Assembly (NCBI GenBank): GCA_038501625.1
Contig: JAZAYU010000009.1
Span: 12,204,396 to 12,268,395, forward strand
Source: Corbicula japonica
Lineage: Eukaryota > Mollusca > Bivalvia > Venerida > Cyrenidae
Reading direction: 5' to 3'
Length of the DNA stretch: 64,000 nucleotides
The translations under genes and the position numbers were made by a program. Below are positions 60,473 to 64,000 of this stretch, piece by piece. The notes beneath the pieces were generated by a model. That model worked only from the letters and a program-made list of their open reading frames with translations, ran no database searches and was not told where the DNA came from. The stretch's first letter is position 1. Every line of letters begins with the position of its first letter.

Positions 60473-60825
60473 TCACATAAGGAAGCCTTCGTCATCATCC
60501 AGATTGATAACTTCGTCGTCATTATTCAAGTCCCGACGGTTGTTTTGTGGTTCAAATAAGTCGTCTTCGTCGTCGGAAATTTCAATTGCAAGATTGTTTG
60601 CATGAAGATTTAGTACGACGTTATTAATTCCGTCATTATTATTCACATCTCCTTCGTCGTCGCTATCAACAGTGATAGTGCTGCCGCCTATACTGGAACC
60701 AAAGTCGGTTGGGCCGACATGTTTGAAGTCGGTAACGCTCGCTAAAAGCTGCTCCTTTTCGGCATCAACTCGGTGCCAGTCGTCACTGGAGAGTCCGTGT
60801 ATAGTAAGGTTAATAGACCTGAGTG
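60473..60825 (-). CDS. C-terminal exon of an unrecognised acidic protein with SIM-like motifs
   Basis: TTGTTTATTTCCAG is a strong acceptor at 60826-60827. The exon adds 117 residues and ends in TGA at 60473. It starts LRSINLTIHGLSSDDWHRVD and has three hydrophobic-acidic motifs, STITVDSDDEGD, LAIEISDDEDD and EVINLDDDEGF, each matching the SUMO-interaction motif form (three or four V/I/L followed by acids). The Asn/Asp-rich spacers look disordered. The upstream exon must end one base into a codon and is not certain. The candidate is 62961-63340, across the minisatellite. I do not recognise the protein. Confidence 0.5.
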
Positions 60826-60894
60826 CTGGAAATAAACAAATATGCATAAATTCATTAACGTGAACAATTTTACCACATTGTGCATACACGACCC

Positions 60895-62560
60895 CGTTCA
60901 CCACATTGTGCAGACATTTATCAGTTCACCACATTGTACAAAAACGTACCCGTTTATCACATTGTCAAAATAACTACCCGTTCACCACAATTTGCACACA
61001 CCTACATGTTCACCACATTGTGCGCACACGTACCCGTTCACCACATTGTGCAAACACCTACATATTCATCAAATTGTGCGCACACGTGCCCGTTCACCAC
61101 ATTGTGCACACACCTACATGTTCACCATATTGTGCACACACCTACCAGTTCACTACATTGTGCACACATTAACATTATCCCCATTGTGCGCACACCTACC
61201 CGTTTACCACATAAGGCACACACATACATGTGCACCACATTGTGCACACATTAACATTATCCCCATTGTGCGCACACCTACCCGTTTACCACATAATGCA
61301 CACACATACATGTGCACCACATTGTGCACACATTAACATTATCCCCATTGTGCGCACACCTACCCGTTTACCACATAATGCACACACATACATGTGCACC
61401 ACATTGTGCACACATTAACATTATCCCCATTGTGCGCACACCTACCCGTTTACCACATAATGCACACACATACATGTGCACCACATTGTGCACACATTAA
61501 CATTATCCCCATTGTGCGCACACATACCCGTTTACCACATAATGCACACACATACATGTGCACCACATTGTGCACACATTAACATTATCCCCATTGTGCG
61601 CACACCTACCCGTTTACCACATAATGCACACACATTCATGTGCACCACATTGTGCACACATTAACATTATCCCCATTGTGCGCGCACCTACCCGTTTACC
61701 ACATAATGCACACACATACATGTGCACCACATTGTGCACACATTAACATTATCCCCATTGTGCGCACACCTACCCGTTTACCACATAATGCACACACATA
61801 CATGTGCACCACATTGTGCGCACACCTACCCGTTTACCACATAATGCACACACATTCATGTGCACCACATTGTGCACACATTAACATTATCCCCATTGTG
61901 CGCACACCTACCCGTTTACCACATAATGCACACACATACATGTGCACCACATTGTGCACACACCTACATGTTCATCACATTGTGCACAAACCTACAGGTT
62001 CTTCACATTATGTACACACCTACCCATTCACCACATTGAACATATACCTACCCGTTCAACACATTGAACATATACCTACCCGTTCAACACATTGAACATA
62101 TACCTACCCGTTCAACACATTTGCGCACACACCTACATGTTCCCCACATTGTGCACACACCTACCCATTCACCACATTGTGCACACACCAACCCATTCAC
62201 CAAATTGTGCACACACCTACATGTTTACCACATTGTGCACACACCTACCCGTTCACCACATTGTGCACACATCTAAATGTTCACAACATTGTGCACACAC
62301 CTACCCGTTCATCACATTTTTCACACACGTACCCGTTCACCACATTGTGCCCACACCTAGATGTTCATCACATTGTGCACACACCTACCCGTTCACCAAC
62401 TTGTGCACACGCCTACCCGTTCACCACATTGTACACATACCTACATGTTCACCACATTGTGCACACACTTACCCGTTCACCACATTGTTCCTACACCTAC
62501 ATGTTTACTACATTGTACACACACGTCCCCGTTCACCTCGTGCGCACCCCAACTCGTTCA
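60895..62560. repeat. Minisatellite with higher-order structure (27-bp monomer, 82-bp unit)
   Basis: The monomer is close to TTCACCACATTGTGCACACA plus CCTACCCG or CCTACATG. Between about 61165 and 61960, three monomers form an 82-bp unit repeated about nine times with few differences, flanked by less ordered monomers. Long open frames in all three forward frames arise because the monomer has no stop, so none is called as a gene. Confidence 0.9.
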
Positions 62561-62960
62561 GTCTGACATGCAGCCTCGTTTCCACGTGTTGGTATCCTGA
62601 TGCAGGTGTTCTAATTGTCTCAAACCATCAACACGCACTTGACACGCACTTAATAATACAAACACGACACGAACATCAGTACCGAGACATAATTAAAGTT
62701 TTGCGCACAAACATTAAACGTGTGTTTGAATCAACATATATTTCTTAATATTATTAATTCTCAAATGTGCTTTCGGGATGGAGGACGGAAAAGGCAACGC
62801 TGACAGCAGAACAACTTAGGGAATACATTTTGACAGCATTTTCGCCAATTTGTCGCAAAAACGTTGGTTTATGAGCGTCTTTTATTGTAGCCACATATCG
62901 GAGTAAATGTTTTCCACTGGGATGATCTTTTCAAGACTTTCGGTGCCTTAAAGTCAAAGT

Positions 62961-63340
62961 TTATTCTATTTCCCCAAGCTGATTCGTGGCATCCAGAAAA
63001 ACATGTAAATACTTGCCAAGTTTTCCCTGATGTTGAAGGCTCATTATGCTGATGAGTGTGTCGGCACTTATCCTAGCCTGGATACACAAGTCCTTGATCT
63101 TCCGGCAACGCTTCAACATGTACAGTAGGTCGGCGTCCATCTGCTCGTGATGCTCGAAAAACATCGAAAAGTTCTCTGTAAAAATGTTACAAATCTCATA
63201 CACTGTTTTCAAGGATTTTCTAACAGTAAATTTAATACGAGTCACCTGGTGTTTGAATATTGCCTGATTATGAGCCGAAAGATTGTTGTCCCATAGAATG
63301 GAGATGATATAGATGAGTTTATCCACACGGGAAAAAGACT
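62961..63340 (-). CDS. Exon of an unrecognised helical protein
   Basis: Open for about 125 codons: VDKLIYIISILWDNNLSAHN ... IKFTVRKSLKTVYEICNIFT ... LLYMLKRCRKIKDLCIQARI, ending LDATNQLGEIE and TAA. The regular hydrophobic spacing predicts amphipathic helices. There is no ATG before VDKL in this frame, so it probably begins at an acceptor, possibly the CGTAG near 63340. An internal donor, GGCAA|GTATTT (about 63015), would allow splicing onward, possibly to 60825. The codon usage and lack of stops look coding. No family recognised. Confidence 0.45.
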
Positions 63341-63516
63341 ACGCCGTCTCTCCATAGCGAGATGATAAGAAAAAACGCGGTTGACACTTCCGGGATGACG
63401 ACACAGTGCGAGAGTGGATTTTTCATTGTTTTTAGAAAATTTATATAATCTTTTGTTTTAAAACATCGAGGCGTGTAGTTCCACGTATTCATGTTTGCTC
63501 TTGACAACCGATACAT
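63340..63516 (-). CDS. Possible first exon upstream of the helical protein
   Basis: AAAATGTATCGG starts a frame reading MYRLSRANMNTWNYTPRCFK ... VVIPEVSTAFFLIISLWRDG. Its frame differs from the downstream helical exon and I see no intron between, so the two may belong to different transcripts. Weak call. Confidence 0.25.
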
Positions 63517-63519
63517 TTT

Positions 63520-64000
63520 CGGAAGTACTTGTAGTTCCTAGTGCTTTTACAGTCTAAGACATTGACGTAAGTTTCACGTTGGCATTAACGCATTTCTTAA
63601 AGTTGCAAAGTTGTACAGCAGGAATGTTAATTTGTATTTGTATACGGGAAACACAGACTAAAACAGTAAATGTAAAATTTAAGTTGTAGAGTCTAAATTT
63701 GTGTAAAAGCAGCGCGAAATACACCTTCGTTCTGGGGCATTACTGGATTAATAATTGAGCTATTGCTATAAAACTTTGAATAGAAATGCAATATTTTTGT
63801 TGAAATTGAAACAAACAATACCCATTTTGTCATGATATAACATAATAGTTTATATAAGTTATTTCATGCTTTACAGTGAATTATAGAATTATAGAATTTT
63901 CTCGGTGAAATAAAAGTGGTACCACACTATTTTCCAATTGTGGAATATCACTTTAGGTTTCACTATTTTTGCATACAGGTACCAAAAAAAAAACAAAAAA
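63520..64000. other. Window end, unassigned
   Basis: AT-rich sequence. A minus-strand promoter for the preceding exons may lie here, but no motif is convincing. It ends in an A-rich run. Confidence 0.4.

Noticed and set aside
60880..62748. Long open frames (up to 218 codons) over the CACATTGTGCACACACCTAC repeats
   Set aside because: They occur in all three forward frames with the repeat period, so they follow from a stop-free monomer, not from selection for coding.

Overview
This window is nuclear DNA of an invertebrate animal, most likely a bivalve mollusc. Four things support that: AT-rich sequence with small exons in long introns; two near-invariant metazoan genes (RACK1 and the PP2A catalytic subunit); a troponin C-like gene whose only intact calcium site is site IV, the pattern known for molluscan troponin C; and a dense load of short foldback elements and tandem-array elements resembling the bivalve 'pearl'/Helentron-like class. 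That last comparison is recalled, not searched.

Layout. 1-11.6 kb: RACK1 on the minus strand, complete in 7 coding exons (318 aa), with an ETS site, a 5'TOP-like start and a 3'UTR probably under 50 nt. Its introns hold a tandem-array element, foldback MITEs, tRNA-derived SINEs and two TIR elements. 12.6-17.7 kb: two decayed copies of a Penelope-like reverse transcriptase in inverted orientation, one of them inserted in a repeat that carries a channel-like (DEG/ENaC-like) exon. 18.8-33.3 kb: PPP2CA on the plus strand, complete in 7 exons (310 aa). Its intron 1 holds a three-level transposon nest with readable target-site duplications. Introns 2 and 5 hold inverted copies of one ~2 kb tandem-array element, so exons 3-5 sit between complementary introns. 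36.4-40.1 kb: a Tc1/mariner deletion derivative interrupted by a tandem-array element, then another array element. 41.9-46.2 kb: a two-exon gene for a 91-aa single-pass, Cys-rich-tail membrane protein, with three array elements in its intron. 48.3-58.7 kb: the troponin C-like gene, with two alternative last coding exons and an intron holding a 0.78 kb foldback element and a minisatellite. 60.4-63.5 kb: minus-strand exons of one or two unrecognised genes, one encoding an acidic tail with three SUMO-interaction-like motifs, separated by a 1.65 kb higher-order minisatellite.

The most unusual signal is that several tandem-array families with different ends and different unit sequences share one plan: a distinct terminus, a short CCGT/CGGT tetranucleotide run, ~145-166 bp repeats, and in most of them a nuclear-receptor-like core, AAGGTCAAGGTCA. 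All coordinates come from reading the sequence. Splice sites were placed by matching conserved proteins and GT/AG rules, without transcripts.
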